Below are positions 8,573 to 17,567 of a stretch of 64,000 nucleotides of DNA, piece after piece. The notes under the pieces are model-generated. The model saw only the letters and a program-made list of their open reading frames with translations, was not told the DNA's origin and searched no databases. Within the stretch, counting starts at the first letter, position 1. Every line of letters begins with the position of its first letter. The translations under genes and the position numbers were made by a program. This stretch comes from Candidatus Campylobacter infans. Its GTDB lineage: Bacteria; Campylobacterota; Campylobacteria; Campylobacterales; Campylobacteraceae. The stretch covers positions 16,097-80,096 of the forward strand of contig SPMW01000004.1 in assembly GCA_009827235.1 (NCBI GenBank), read 5' to 3'.

Positions 8573-10564
8573 ATGGATATTAAAAATTTAAGCATCGAAG
8601 AACTTAACGATTTAGCCTGTGATATTCGCGCACAAATTCTACAAACCGTTAGCCAAAATGGCGGGCATTTAAGCTCTAATCTTGGCGTGGTTGAGCTTAG
8701 CATAGGTATGCATTATGTTTTCAATAATCCTAGCGATCCTTTTATTTTCGATGTTAGCCATCAATGCTACACACATAAAATTTTAACAAAGCGCGGCGGC
8801 GAACGCTTTAAAAGCTTGCGAAAATTTGGCGGGATTAGCGGCTATACCAACCCAAATGAAAGCGAATGTGATTTTTTTGTAGCAGGGCATAGCTCTACTT
8901 CAATCTCTCTTGGGCTTGGGCTTTGTAAATCAATAGCGCTAAAAGCCCAAAACCGCGTGCCTGTCGTGCTAATAGGTGATGGCGCATTAAGTGCTGGGCA
9001 AGCTTATGAGGCTTTAAATGAGCTTGGCGATAGAGAATATCCTTGCGTAATAATATTAAATGATAATGAAATGAGTATTTCAAAGCCTGTTGGCGCTATA
9101 AGTAAGTTTATTTCGCATATGATGGCTGGGAAATTTTATCAAGGATTTAAGGCCAAAATAAATGCCCTATTAGAATACGCCCCACAATCAGCTGCTTATA
9201 TGGCAAAACGCCTTGAAGAAGGAATGCGTTTAATTACGCCTGGGTTGTTGTTTGAAGAGCTTGGGCTTGAATACATAGGTCCTATAAATGGCCATGATAT
9301 AAAAGAAATAATTACCACGCTAAACACCGCAAAACAAATGCAAAAACCTGTAATTGTCCATGCCCAAACTATCAAAGGCAAAGGTTATGCCCCAGCTGAG
9401 GGCAAGCTAGAAAAATGGCACGGAGTAGCGCCTTTTGATATAAAAGATTATGAAAAATCCGCCCAAAATGAGGTTTGCCCTACAAATTTTAATAAAGAAA
9501 ATTTAGCAAATTTTAATAAAGAAAATCTGGCAAATTTTAATAAAGAAAATTTAGCAAAAACCCCGCAAAACGCCACTAAAATTTTTTCTCAAAAGTTATT
9601 AGAGCTAGCCACTAAGCACGAAAATATCGTGGGCGTAACAGCAGCTATGCCAAGTGGCACCGGAATGGACGCGCTAATTGCTAAATACCCACAACGCTTT
9701 TGGGATGTAGCAATTGCCGAGCAGCACGCCATTACCTCAATGGCAGCTATGGCAAAAGAGGGCTTTAAGCCTTTTGTGGCTATTTATTCTACTTTTTTAC
9801 AGCGCGCTTATGATCAAATAATCCATGATTGTGCTATTTTGGATTTGCCTGTGGTGCTTTGTATTGATAGAGCGGGCATTGTAGGCGAAGATGGTCCAAC
9901 GCATCAAGGTGCTTTTGATATTAGCTTTTTAAATGCTTTGCCAAATATTATGCTTTGCGCTCCGCGCGATGAAAACAGCTTTAAAGAGCTTTTATCTTAT
10001 GCTTATACTTGTTCGCATTTGCTTGGCGTGCGCTATCCGCGCGGGAGTTTTATTTGCGATAAAATGGGCTTTTTGTATGATTTTAATACCAAGATTATAA
10101 GCGAAAATAAAGATTATAAAAACTTACCTGCTGCTCTGGCTAATCAAAATAATTCTTTTTCTAGGCCAAGCTCGCAGCTACTTAAAGAAGCAAATTCCAA
10201 CATAGCCTTTATTGGCTATGGCAATGGCGTTGGCAAGGCTTGTTTGGTAGCTAGTATTTTAGAGGGTAAAATTAGCCCAAATATAATAGATTTGGTTTTT
10301 GTAAAACCGCTTGATAAAGCCTTTTTAAAAGATCTTGCTAGCAAAACTAAGCTTTGGTATATTTTTAGCGATTCGGCTAAAAAAGGTGGCGTTGGCGAAA
10401 TTTTAAGTTCGTTTTTACAAGATGAAAATATTTTTGATGTAAAAATTAAAAGCTTTGAGTATGATGATTATTTCATAGCTCACGGCTCTTTGAGCGAGGT
10501 AGAAAAGGCCTTAAAAATTAGCGCCCAAGAAATAGCTAGTTATATTACTTCGCAAGAGTTTTAA
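8573..10564 (+). CDS. dxs: 1-deoxy-D-xylulose-5-phosphate synthase
   Basis: DXS condenses pyruvate and glyceraldehyde 3-phosphate using thiamine diphosphate, the first step of the MEP isoprenoid pathway. The protein (663 residues) has SSNLGVVELSIGMHYVF at the N-terminus, the ThDP motif GDGALSAGQAYEALNELG ... NDNEMSIS, and the transketolase pyrimidine-binding region with VAIAEQHAITSMAAMA and GEDGPTHQGAFD. Between the domains (residues 305-328) it carries three 8-residue repeats NFNKENLA. The family is usually about 610-640 residues long, so this linker insertion accounts for much of the excess. A short -10-like region precedes the ATG, but no strong promoter was picked. Confidence 0.96.
   Translation: MDIKNLSIEELNDLACDIRAQILQTVSQNGGHLSSNLGVVELSIGMHYVFNNPSDPFIFDVSHQCYTHKILTKRGGERFKSLRKFGGISGYTNPNESECDFFVAGHSSTSISLGLGLCKSIALKAQNRVPVVLIGDGALSAGQAYEALNELGDREYPCVIILNDNEMSISKPVGAISKFISHMMAGKFYQGFKAKINALLEYAPQSAAYMAKRLEEGMRLITPGLLFEELGLEYIGPINGHDIKEIITTLNTAKQMQKPVIVHAQTIKGKGYAPAEGKLEKWHGVAPFDIKDYEKSAQNEVCPTNFNKENLANFNKENLANFNKENLAKTPQNATKIFSQKLLELATKHENIVGVTAAMPSGTGMDALIAKYPQRFWDVAIAEQHAITSMAAMAKEGFKPFVAIYSTFLQRAYDQIIHDCAILDLPVVLCIDRAGIVGEDGPTHQGAFDISFLNALPNIMLCAPRDENSFKELLSYAYTCSHLLGVRYPRGSFICDKMGFLYDFNTKIISENKDYKNLPAALANQNNSFSRPSSQLLKEANSNIAFIGYGNGVGKACLVASILEGKISPNIIDLVFVKPLDKAFLKDLASKTKLWYIFSDSAKKGGVGEILSSFLQDENIFDVKIKSFEYDDYFIAHGSLSEVEKALKISAQEIASYITSQEF
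9485..9556 (+). repeat. Three 24-bp in-frame repeats inside dxs
   Basis: Units at 9485-9508, 9509-9532 and 9533-9556 each encode NFNKENLA. Units 1 and 3 are identical; unit 2 differs by two silent base changes. The length is a multiple of three, so gain or loss of units would keep the frame and change only the linker between the two DXS domains. Confidence 0.95.
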
Positions 10565-10597
10565 AATTTATCAAGCAAAAATTTAAGGATTAAAATT

Positions 10598-11671
10598 TTG
10601 GAGATTTTAAAATATTTATACGAAAATCCGCCAAAAATAAACAATTTTTTGCCTAGAAAATTACAAATAGATACAAAATTTGCCCTGCTTTTTGGTGCGC
10701 CACTTTGTGGTAAAAGCACGCTTGCTATCGCGCATTTATCGCGCTTTGATAAATTCTTATATGTGGATTTAGACGATATTAGAGCGAGGATTGATTTAAA
10801 AATTATAAATGAGTTTGTTTTAAAATTTCAAATAAAAGCACTTTGTATTGATAATGCCACAAGCAAGCATTTAAAGGATTTAGAGCGTATAAAACAACAA
10901 TGTAAAGAGGCTGAAATTTTAATCATCAGCAAGGATTTAAGCCTAAAAATTGATGGTTTTAAAAACTTTTATTTGCGCGGGTTAGATTATGAAGAGTTTA
11001 TAGCTTTTTTTAAAAGAAATTTTGATGAAAGCACGATTTTTGCGCATTTTATGGATTTGGGTAATTCGCCATTTAATGCGCTAAATGCTCACAAAAATTA
11101 TTTAGAACAAGCCATTTTTTCAAAAATTAGCCCACAAAAACGCCAAATAATGGCAAATATCGCAAATAAATGCGCTGAGAATTTTAGCGCGCTTTCTTCA
11201 TTTAATGAATTAAAAAATGAATTAAAAATTAGTAAAGATAGCTTTTATAATGAACTTTTAGAGCTTAAAAATTTAGGTTTGATAGAGTTTTTAGAAATTT
11301 TTAGCCAGCAAGAAAATAAACGCCTAAGGCGCGTATATTTTAGCGATTTTGCCCTGCGCGGTGTTTTTAGTTTTAGCAAAAATCCGCGCGCTTTAATTTT
11401 AAATATGCTTTATTGCCAATTAGCTAGTAAAGCCGTGTATTTTGCGCCGAATTTGGATTTTTATTTACATTATGAAAAGCTAGGCATAATCGTTGCTCCG
11501 TTTTTAAGCCCTGATTTATGTTTGATGAAAATTAAAAAGCATTTAAAAGATTATCAAAAACTAAATCTTAATGAAATAATCGTTATCTCAAATAGCGCGA
11601 ATTTATCCCAAATTTTAAACGGCATTAAAATTAGCATTTTGCCATTTTGGCGTTTTGTCGCTGGATTTTAA
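10598..11671 (+). CDS. P-loop ATPase of the AAA_14 type (tentative)
   Basis: A 357-residue protein with a Walker A motif GAPLCGKST near residue 34 and a hydrophobic strand followed by acidic residues (FLYVDLDDIRARID) and KALCIDNAT as a possible Walker B. The middle contains FFKRNF and a helical stretch, and the C-terminal half may hold a winged-helix (ELKISKDSFYNELLELKNLGLIEF) and a nuclease-like fold, as in AAA_14/DUF4143 proteins. The TTG start has an AAGGAT ribosome binding site and follows dxs by 33 bases, so it is probably co-transcribed. Function unknown. Confidence 0.55.
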   Translation: MEILKYLYENPPKINNFLPRKLQIDTKFALLFGAPLCGKSTLAIAHLSRFDKFLYVDLDDIRARIDLKIINEFVLKFQIKALCIDNATSKHLKDLERIKQQCKEAEILIISKDLSLKIDGFKNFYLRGLDYEEFIAFFKRNFDESTIFAHFMDLGNSPFNALNAHKNYLEQAIFSKISPQKRQIMANIANKCAENFSALSSFNELKNELKISKDSFYNELLELKNLGLIEFLEIFSQQENKRLRRVYFSDFALRGVFSFSKNPRALILNMLYCQLASKAVYFAPNLDFYLHYEKLGIIVAPFLSPDLCLMKIKKHLKDYQKLNLNEIIVISNSANLSQILNGIKISILPFWRFVAGF

Positions 11672-11717
11672 GCCAAATCTTATTAAATGCGTTAATTAAA
11701 ATTTCAAGCTCTTTTGC

Positions 11718-11723
11718 TACAAT
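11718..11723 (+). promoter_or_regulatory. -10 element of the dnaE promoter
   Basis: TTTTGCTACAAT gives an extended -10 (TGCTACAAT) 21 bases before the dnaE ATG. The same TTTTGCTAYAAT word precedes putP, the deaminase and the NFACT gene, which supports it as the housekeeping sigma-70 signal of this genome. Confidence 0.6.
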
Positions 11724-11744
11724 TTCGCTTTTTAAGGACTAGTT

Positions 11745-14700
11745 ATGGATTATACGGTTTTACATTTACACACAGAATATTCACTACTTGATGGATTTAA
11801 TCAAACTGAGAGTTTAGCAAAACATTTAAATGAAATTGGCGTTAAGGCCTGCTCGATTACAGATCATGGCAATATGTTTGGGGCGATTGAGTTTTATAAG
11901 ACTATGAAAAAATTTGGCATTAAGCCTATAATCGGGCTTGAAGCTTATATTCATAATAACGAAGATTTAAGCTTTAAGCTTTATGAGCCGCGCCCAGGCG
12001 AAAAGATCGGGCGAAAAGATCCAATTTATCATATTTGCCTTTATGCCAAAGATGAAGAGGGCTATAAAAATTTAATGTATTTAAGCTCGATGAGTTATAT
12101 TAAGGGTTATTATTACAAGCCAAGAATAAATAAAAAAATTTTGCGCGAGCATTCATCTGGGTTGATTTGTAGCTCTGCTTGCTTGGCTGGCGAGATAGCA
12201 AGAAATCTAAATTTTAATGAAAAATATTTAAAGAAAAACAATCCACAAGGCTACGAATACGCAAAATCGGTGGTAATGGAATTTAAAGAAATGTTTGGCG
12301 ATGATTTTTATTTAGAGATTATGCGCCACGGACTTTATGATGAATTAAACATAGACAATGATTTAATTTCTTTAAGCCTTGAAACAAATACAAAGCTAAT
12401 TGCTACAAATGACGCTCATTACACCTTTAAAGATCAAGCGCTTTTACAAAAAATTTCTTTTAAAATCAACACCCAATCCGTAAAAGCAAAAAATAGCGAT
12501 GATGAATTTGATGATGACGAATCCAAATACGCGCATTTACCGCTTGATGATAGATTAAAGCGAACGCTTTTGAGCGAGTTTTATGTAAAAAGCGCTGATG
12601 AAATGCTTGAAATTTTTGCTGATATCCCTGAGGCTGTGGCAAATACAAATGAAATTGCAAGTAAATGTAATTTAGAAATAAAACTAGGCGATGCCACGCC
12701 TCCAAATTTTAAATTCACCCGCGAATACGCACAAAATTTCAATCTCACCCTAAGCGAACCAGACGCTGAGTACAGCCTAGAAAACGATGCAAAACTTTTT
12801 GAGTTTATGTGCGAAAAGGGATTAAAAGATCGCTTAAAATTTATAGATCAAAGCAAGCACGAAGCGTATTGGGAGCGTTTAAATACTGAGATTAAGATTA
12901 TTGAAAATATGAAATTTGCGGGCTATATGCTAATAGTTGCCGATTTTATCGGTTATGCTAAAAATCAAGGCATACCAGTAGGTCCTGGGCGTGGCTCTGC
13001 GGCTGGTTCTTTGGTGGCATTTGCGTTAAAAATCACCGATATTGACCCTTTGCCGTATAATTTGCTTTTTGAGCGTTTTTTAAACCCTGAACGCGTTAGT
13101 ATGCCAGATATTGATGTGGATTTTTGCCAAGATAAAAGAGGCGAGGTTATTGATTATGTTATACAAAAATACGGCGAGTATAATGTAGCACAAGTTGTTA
13201 CCTTTGGCAAAATGCTAGCAAAAGGCGCGGTGCGCGATGTAGCGCGCGTGATGGAGGTGCCTTATGACGAGGCAGATAAATTTGCCAAGCTAATACCAGA
13301 TGAGCTAGGCATAACGCTAAAAAAACGCAAAAACAAAAAAGGCGAATACGAAGATGGCGCTTACGAAAAAGAGCCAAAAATAGCCGAAGAAATGGCTAAA
13401 AATGTGCTTTTAGAGCGCACTTGGGAATATGCTTGTGGCTTGGAGGGCTATGTGCGAAATACCGGTATGCACGCAGCAGGCATTGTAATAAGCAACGAGC
13501 CATTATGGAATAAAACCCCGCTTTGGCATCCAACATCAAATAGAGCTAATCAGCATGTAACGCAATATTATAAAGATTACCTCGAAGATGTGGATCTAAT
13601 AAAATTTGACTTTTTAGGGCTTAAAACCCTAAGCGTAATAGAACACGCAAAAAAGCTAATAAAACAACGCTTTAATAAAGAAATAATCTGGGAAGAAATT
13701 GATTTTAACGACCCAAAAACCTATAAAACAATCCAAAGCGGCGATACATTAGGGATTTTTCAAATAGAATCAGCTGGCATGCAAGATTTAGCAGCTAGAT
13801 TAAAGCCTGATTGTTTTGAAGATATCATTGCGATGATTGCGCTTTATCGTCCTGGACCGCTTGATTCTGGTATGGTTGATGATTTTATCGCCATTAAGCA
13901 TGGAGATAAAAAGGCTGAATACGCTTTTGAAAGCTTAAAGCCAATACTTAGTCCAACTTATGGGGTGATTGTTTATCAAGAACAAGTAATGCAAGTAGTC
14001 CAAGAAATAGGCGGATTTTCTCTTGGTGGGGCGGATTTAGTGCGCCGTGCGATGAGCAAGAAAAAAGAAGACGAGATGATAAAAATCCGCAGCGAGTATC
14101 TACAAGGTGCCAAAAATAAAGGCTATGATGAAAAAAAAGCCGATGAACTTTTTGAGCTTATTATGAAATTTGCGGCTTATGGCTTTAATAAATCCCATTC
14201 TGCTGCTTATGGTATGGTTTGTTTTCAAACGGCTTATTTAAAAACTTATTATCCGGCTGAGTTTATGGCTGCTTTGCTAACTAGCGAGGGCGGAAATGTA
14301 GAAAAAATCGCAAAATATAAAGATGAAATAAACCGCCTAGGCTATATTATGCTACCGCCAAATGTAAATGAAAGTATGCGGGAGTTTTCTGTTGTTAGTA
14401 AAGATGGCAAAGATGCGATAATTTACGGGCTTGAATCCATTAAAATGCTTGGGACGCCAGTTGTTGATGCTATTATTAAAGAGCGTGGCGATAAACCTTA
14501 TGAAAATTTATGCGACTTTTTACAAAGGCTTAATCAATACAACATTTTTAATAAAAAAGGCTATGAAGCCCTAATAAAAGCTGGCGCGGTTGATATTTTT
14601 GGCTTAAATCGGCGCACTTTTATGGAAAATATTGAGCAAATTTTAGAGCAAGCAAAGCTAGCGCGCACAGCAAGAGAATCGCTTGCGGATTCGCTATTTG

Positions 14701-15800
14701 CTGATGATGAAAGCTTACAAAATCCAAATTTTGATTTAAGTTTTATAAGAGAATTTAAAGAATATAGCAAAAAAGATATGCTCTCTTATGAAAAAGAAGT
14801 GCTTGGCTTTTATGCTAGCGGGCATCCCTTAGATGAATACAAAGAGCAAATAAGCGCCCTTACTTACACCAAAACAAGTCAGCTAGAAAGCATAAGCGAT
14901 GCTAGCGAAATATTGCTAATAGGCACCATCGAAAAATACGATAATAAAATTTTTGATAGCGGACAAAAAATGCATATTTTAAGCATTATGGATATTGATG
15001 GCAGTGTTGAGGTTACGGCTTTTGATGCTTATAATAAAATAGCAAATAAACCAGCAGGCCCTTTTGCTTTTAAGGTTAAAGTAAGCAAAAACGATCAAAG
15101 GCTAAGATTAAGTTTGGTTGAGGCTTATGAATTAAGCGAGGCTAAAAGCGTAAAGCTAAAAGCAGGGCGCATAAGCGATGAGCTAATAAAGCAAAATGCC
15201 CAGCTTTTTGAGAGTGCGCACGCTAAGATTAGCGATTTTGCTAGCCTAAAAACCCAAAGCATTTTAATAGCAAAAATCAACGCCTTTGAGCAAAAAACCA
15301 GCAAAAACGGCAACGCTTATGCCAGAGTGGATTTGATAGATGAAAGTGCTAGCGCGCAATTAACCGGATTTAGCGATATTATTGAAAGCTTACAAAACCT
15401 AAACCTAGATGAAATTTATGGCGTTATAATAAATCCATCAAAAGACAGTGCTAGCAAGCCAACCATAGCTGCTATCATAGATAAAAGCCAAATTCCTACT
15501 TTTAGCCCAGCAAAAGAGCGCAAAAGAAGCCCTAAATTTCAAAATGAGTTAAATTTTAATCCCCCAAAACTAGAAAATCAAAAAAGCAAAATCGATGGAG
15601 AGCTAGATATAAAGCTAGATTTATGCGAGCTAAACCACGATGTAATAATCAACATTCATTCATTAGCCCTAAAAGAAAAAGGCTCTTTACGCTTAAATTT
15701 ACATTTAAAATGCCCGCAAAACACCACGCGCCTTTACCGCACACAAATTGGCGTAAATAAAGATTTTGAAAATAAAATCAAACAAGCTCTTTTAGCCTGA
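11745..15800 (+). CDS. dnaE: DNA polymerase III alpha subunit
   Basis: DnaE is the replicative polymerase catalytic subunit. The 1351-residue protein starts with the PHP domain (VLHLHTEYSLLDG, ITDHGNMFGAIEFY), then the polymerase core with the catalytic aspartates in MPDIDVDFCQDKRG and GPGRGSAAGSLVAFAL, and the region SHSAAYGMVCFQTAYLK. The C-terminus holds an OB-fold-type segment (TIEKYDNKIF ... ILSIMDIDGSVEV) and an extended tail. It is longer than the usual 1150-1200 residues; extra length lies in an acidic insert after the PHP domain (SDDEFDDDESK) and in the C-terminal extension. It is transcribed from its own promoter. Confidence 0.97.
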   Translation: MDYTVLHLHTEYSLLDGFNQTESLAKHLNEIGVKACSITDHGNMFGAIEFYKTMKKFGIKPIIGLEAYIHNNEDLSFKLYEPRPGEKIGRKDPIYHICLYAKDEEGYKNLMYLSSMSYIKGYYYKPRINKKILREHSSGLICSSACLAGEIARNLNFNEKYLKKNNPQGYEYAKSVVMEFKEMFGDDFYLEIMRHGLYDELNIDNDLISLSLETNTKLIATNDAHYTFKDQALLQKISFKINTQSVKAKNSDDEFDDDESKYAHLPLDDRLKRTLLSEFYVKSADEMLEIFADIPEAVANTNEIASKCNLEIKLGDATPPNFKFTREYAQNFNLTLSEPDAEYSLENDAKLFEFMCEKGLKDRLKFIDQSKHEAYWERLNTEIKIIENMKFAGYMLIVADFIGYAKNQGIPVGPGRGSAAGSLVAFALKITDIDPLPYNLLFERFLNPERVSMPDIDVDFCQDKRGEVIDYVIQKYGEYNVAQVVTFGKMLAKGAVRDVARVMEVPYDEADKFAKLIPDELGITLKKRKNKKGEYEDGAYEKEPKIAEEMAKNVLLERTWEYACGLEGYVRNTGMHAAGIVISNEPLWNKTPLWHPTSNRANQHVTQYYKDYLEDVDLIKFDFLGLKTLSVIEHAKKLIKQRFNKEIIWEEIDFNDPKTYKTIQSGDTLGIFQIESAGMQDLAARLKPDCFEDIIAMIALYRPGPLDSGMVDDFIAIKHGDKKAEYAFESLKPILSPTYGVIVYQEQVMQVVQEIGGFSLGGADLVRRAMSKKKEDEMIKIRSEYLQGAKNKGYDEKKADELFELIMKFAAYGFNKSHSAAYGMVCFQTAYLKTYYPAEFMAALLTSEGGNVEKIAKYKDEINRLGYIMLPPNVNESMREFSVVSKDGKDAIIYGLESIKMLGTPVVDAIIKERGDKPYENLCDFLQRLNQYNIFNKKGYEALIKAGAVDIFGLNRRTFMENIEQILEQAKLARTARESLADSLFADDESLQNPNFDLSFIREFKEYSKKDMLSYEKEVLGFYASGHPLDEYKEQISALTYTKTSQLESISDASEILLIGTIEKYDNKIFDSGQKMHILSIMDIDGSVEVTAFDAYNKIANKPAGPFAFKVKVSKNDQRLRLSLVEAYELSEAKSVKLKAGRISDELIKQNAQLFESAHAKISDFASLKTQSILIAKINAFEQKTSKNGNAYARVDLIDESASAQLTGFSDIIESLQNLNLDEIYGVIINPSKDSASKPTIAAIIDKSQIPTFSPAKERKRSPKFQNELNFNPPKLENQKSKIDGELDIKLDLCELNHDVIINIHSLALKEKGSLRLNLHLKCPQNTTRLYRTQIGVNKDFENKIKQALLA

Positions 15801-15889
15801 TTTTAAAGCGCAAATTTTAAAATTTAGCCATTTTTTGGCATAAATTTTAAAATTTACATTAAAATTTTATAAATTTAAGTCTAGCCTTA

Positions 15890-15906
15890 GGGGGGGGGGC
15901 TACAAT
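15890..15906 (+). promoter_or_regulatory. Promoter with a 10-G tract in the spacer (phase-variable candidate)
   Basis: Ten Gs (15890-15899) lie directly before C and TACAAT (15901-15906), a good -10 box. The tract therefore sits between the -10 and any -35 element, where changes of length alter promoter spacing and strength. The predicted start of transcription is about 25 bases before the ATG at 15938, with AAGGA (15927-15931) as the ribosome binding site. No clear -35 is visible, which is usual for Campylobacter sigma-70 promoters. Confidence 0.75.
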
Positions 15907-15937
15907 ATATAGCTAATATTAAGTTTAAGGATTAGCT

Positions 15938-17509
15938 ATGACATTAGAGCAAATTTGTAGTATCGGCAAGGTTGAAATAAACGATGAAAATACCAAAATC
16001 ATAAAATCTTATCAACAATACATAATCCCTTGGCTAAATAGCGATAAATTTAAAGATCACTGGGCAAACAAACCCTATCCACCGCTAATTGATCCAGATA
16101 AAATGGAGTGGGGCGGCTCAGATGCCTTACATGCTTGGACGCTTAATTTGCCTTTGCCAAAATTTTATGATTTTGTGGTTTTTGGCTCGCACGGGGTTGG
16201 CATAAGCACTGCGATGAATAGGTTTTTATGGATGTGTAAGGCTGTGGCTGTGTGCTGCAATAAACTAGCAAAAATAAATGAAAAAGACGAAAAAGAAAAC
16301 CCATCAAATAAGGCAAATTATGTAAATATGCTAAAACATCTTGTTTTTTTTGAGGGGTTTAGAAAAGCCCAGGCCAAAAGATTAGAAGATAAAGAAATTG
16401 AGGCTATGAGTTTTAAGTATGTTTATTTACAGCTAAATGACTTTATAAACGACAGCGATGCTAAGAAATTTTATAGCCTAATCGATGCTAGCCTAGCCCT
16501 TCACATCGTGCGCGATCCTATCTCAAACCTAAAAAGTTTAGTAAATAACCCCCAAATGATAACTCACACAAAATACGAAGACGATGAAAATCTTAAAAAA
16601 TTTGCTCTAAATTTTAATACCAACGCCAAAAAAACATTATCAAAGGTGATAATCTACCCACAAGGCGGAGCTTTTGAAAAGAAAAAAATGCAAAAAATCG
16701 GCGAAGGCGGAGAAATGAATGTGCGCCCTTGTATTGATAGCATTGATTACTGGATGCTTGATAACACGCAAACTTTTCACGATGGCGCGCTTTTTACCTT
16801 GCTAAGTGGCTCGCTAAATAAAATCAAGCTAAAACAAACAACTGATTTTATTGGAGAAAAAAGCTATGATTGTATGTGCGAGATTTGCGAGTTTTTTGGC
16901 TTAGATAAACCAGATGAAAAATTTGCGCCTATTTTTGCTAAAAGAGCAGCAAATAGCGTAGGATTTTTACCACTTAGCATTTACGCAGATGATAAAACTG
17001 AGTTTTTTGATAAAAAATTTGGCGCAGGTGCTAAGTTTAATGCCGCTTCTATAAAAAACAGCGCAAAAATAATCCTTAGCTCAGCAAACGACCCAGCAGC
17101 CAAGCTTTCGCGCTATGATATAAGCGAGTATTTTAAAGATGTAAAAGGCTTTGATGATAGTGCGATGCTAATAAGCACTGGCGCAGATGATCTAGTAAAG
17201 CTTCTAGCTCCAAATATGATGAAAAAGCTTAAATATTATATAAAATCTTTACTAAAAGCTATTGATGAAATTTTTGAAGAGCATTATAAATATAGATTTA
17301 GCGAAGATGATGTTTTGGAGTATTTTAGGCAAAATAAACGCTCGCGCCAGGTGATGAATTATATTTTAAATCAGCATTTGTATTTTTTAAATACGCACAA
17401 ACCAGATGTAGTAAAAAACTATAAATGGTATCAAAAATTTTTAGAGCTTTGTAAAGACGATGAGCCACTAGAAAATAGCGATGTAAATTTTAGTGTAACT
17501 TCATTTTAA
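15938..17509 (+). CDS. DUF2972-like protein, sulfotransferase-like P-loop motifs
   Basis: A 523-residue soluble protein without a signal peptide. It resembles the DUF2972 family of Campylobacter and Helicobacter, usually encoded near surface-glycan genes and poly-G tracts. Near residue 81 VFGSHGVGIS, followed by a helix, looks like a P-loop or 5'-phosphosulfate-binding turn. At 189-200 HIVRDPISNLKS matches the RDPxxxxxS 3'-phosphate-binding motif of sulfotransferases. Activity is inferred from these motifs only. It stands alone between dnaE and putP and is driven by a poly-G promoter, so expression is probably switched on and off. Confidence 0.6.
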   Translation: MTLEQICSIGKVEINDENTKIIKSYQQYIIPWLNSDKFKDHWANKPYPPLIDPDKMEWGGSDALHAWTLNLPLPKFYDFVVFGSHGVGISTAMNRFLWMCKAVAVCCNKLAKINEKDEKENPSNKANYVNMLKHLVFFEGFRKAQAKRLEDKEIEAMSFKYVYLQLNDFINDSDAKKFYSLIDASLALHIVRDPISNLKSLVNNPQMITHTKYEDDENLKKFALNFNTNAKKTLSKVIIYPQGGAFEKKKMQKIGEGGEMNVRPCIDSIDYWMLDNTQTFHDGALFTLLSGSLNKIKLKQTTDFIGEKSYDCMCEICEFFGLDKPDEKFAPIFAKRAANSVGFLPLSIYADDKTEFFDKKFGAGAKFNAASIKNSAKIILSSANDPAAKLSRYDISEYFKDVKGFDDSAMLISTGADDLVKLLAPNMMKKLKYYIKSLLKAIDEIFEEHYKYRFSEDDVLEYFRQNKRSRQVMNYILNQHLYFLNTHKPDVVKNYKWYQKFLELCKDDEPLENSDVNFSVTSF

Positions 17510-17537
17510 AATTTGCTAATAAGCCCTAAACTTTTGC

Positions 17538-17543
17538 TATAAT
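17538..17543 (+). promoter_or_regulatory. -10 element of the putP promoter
   Basis: TTTTGCTATAAT contains a perfect extended -10 (TATAAT at 17538-17543). It lies 24 bases before the putP ATG, with AAAAGGAT as the ribosome binding site. Confidence 0.65.
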
Positions 17544-17567
17544 CGCGCATTTTGCAAAAGGATATAA

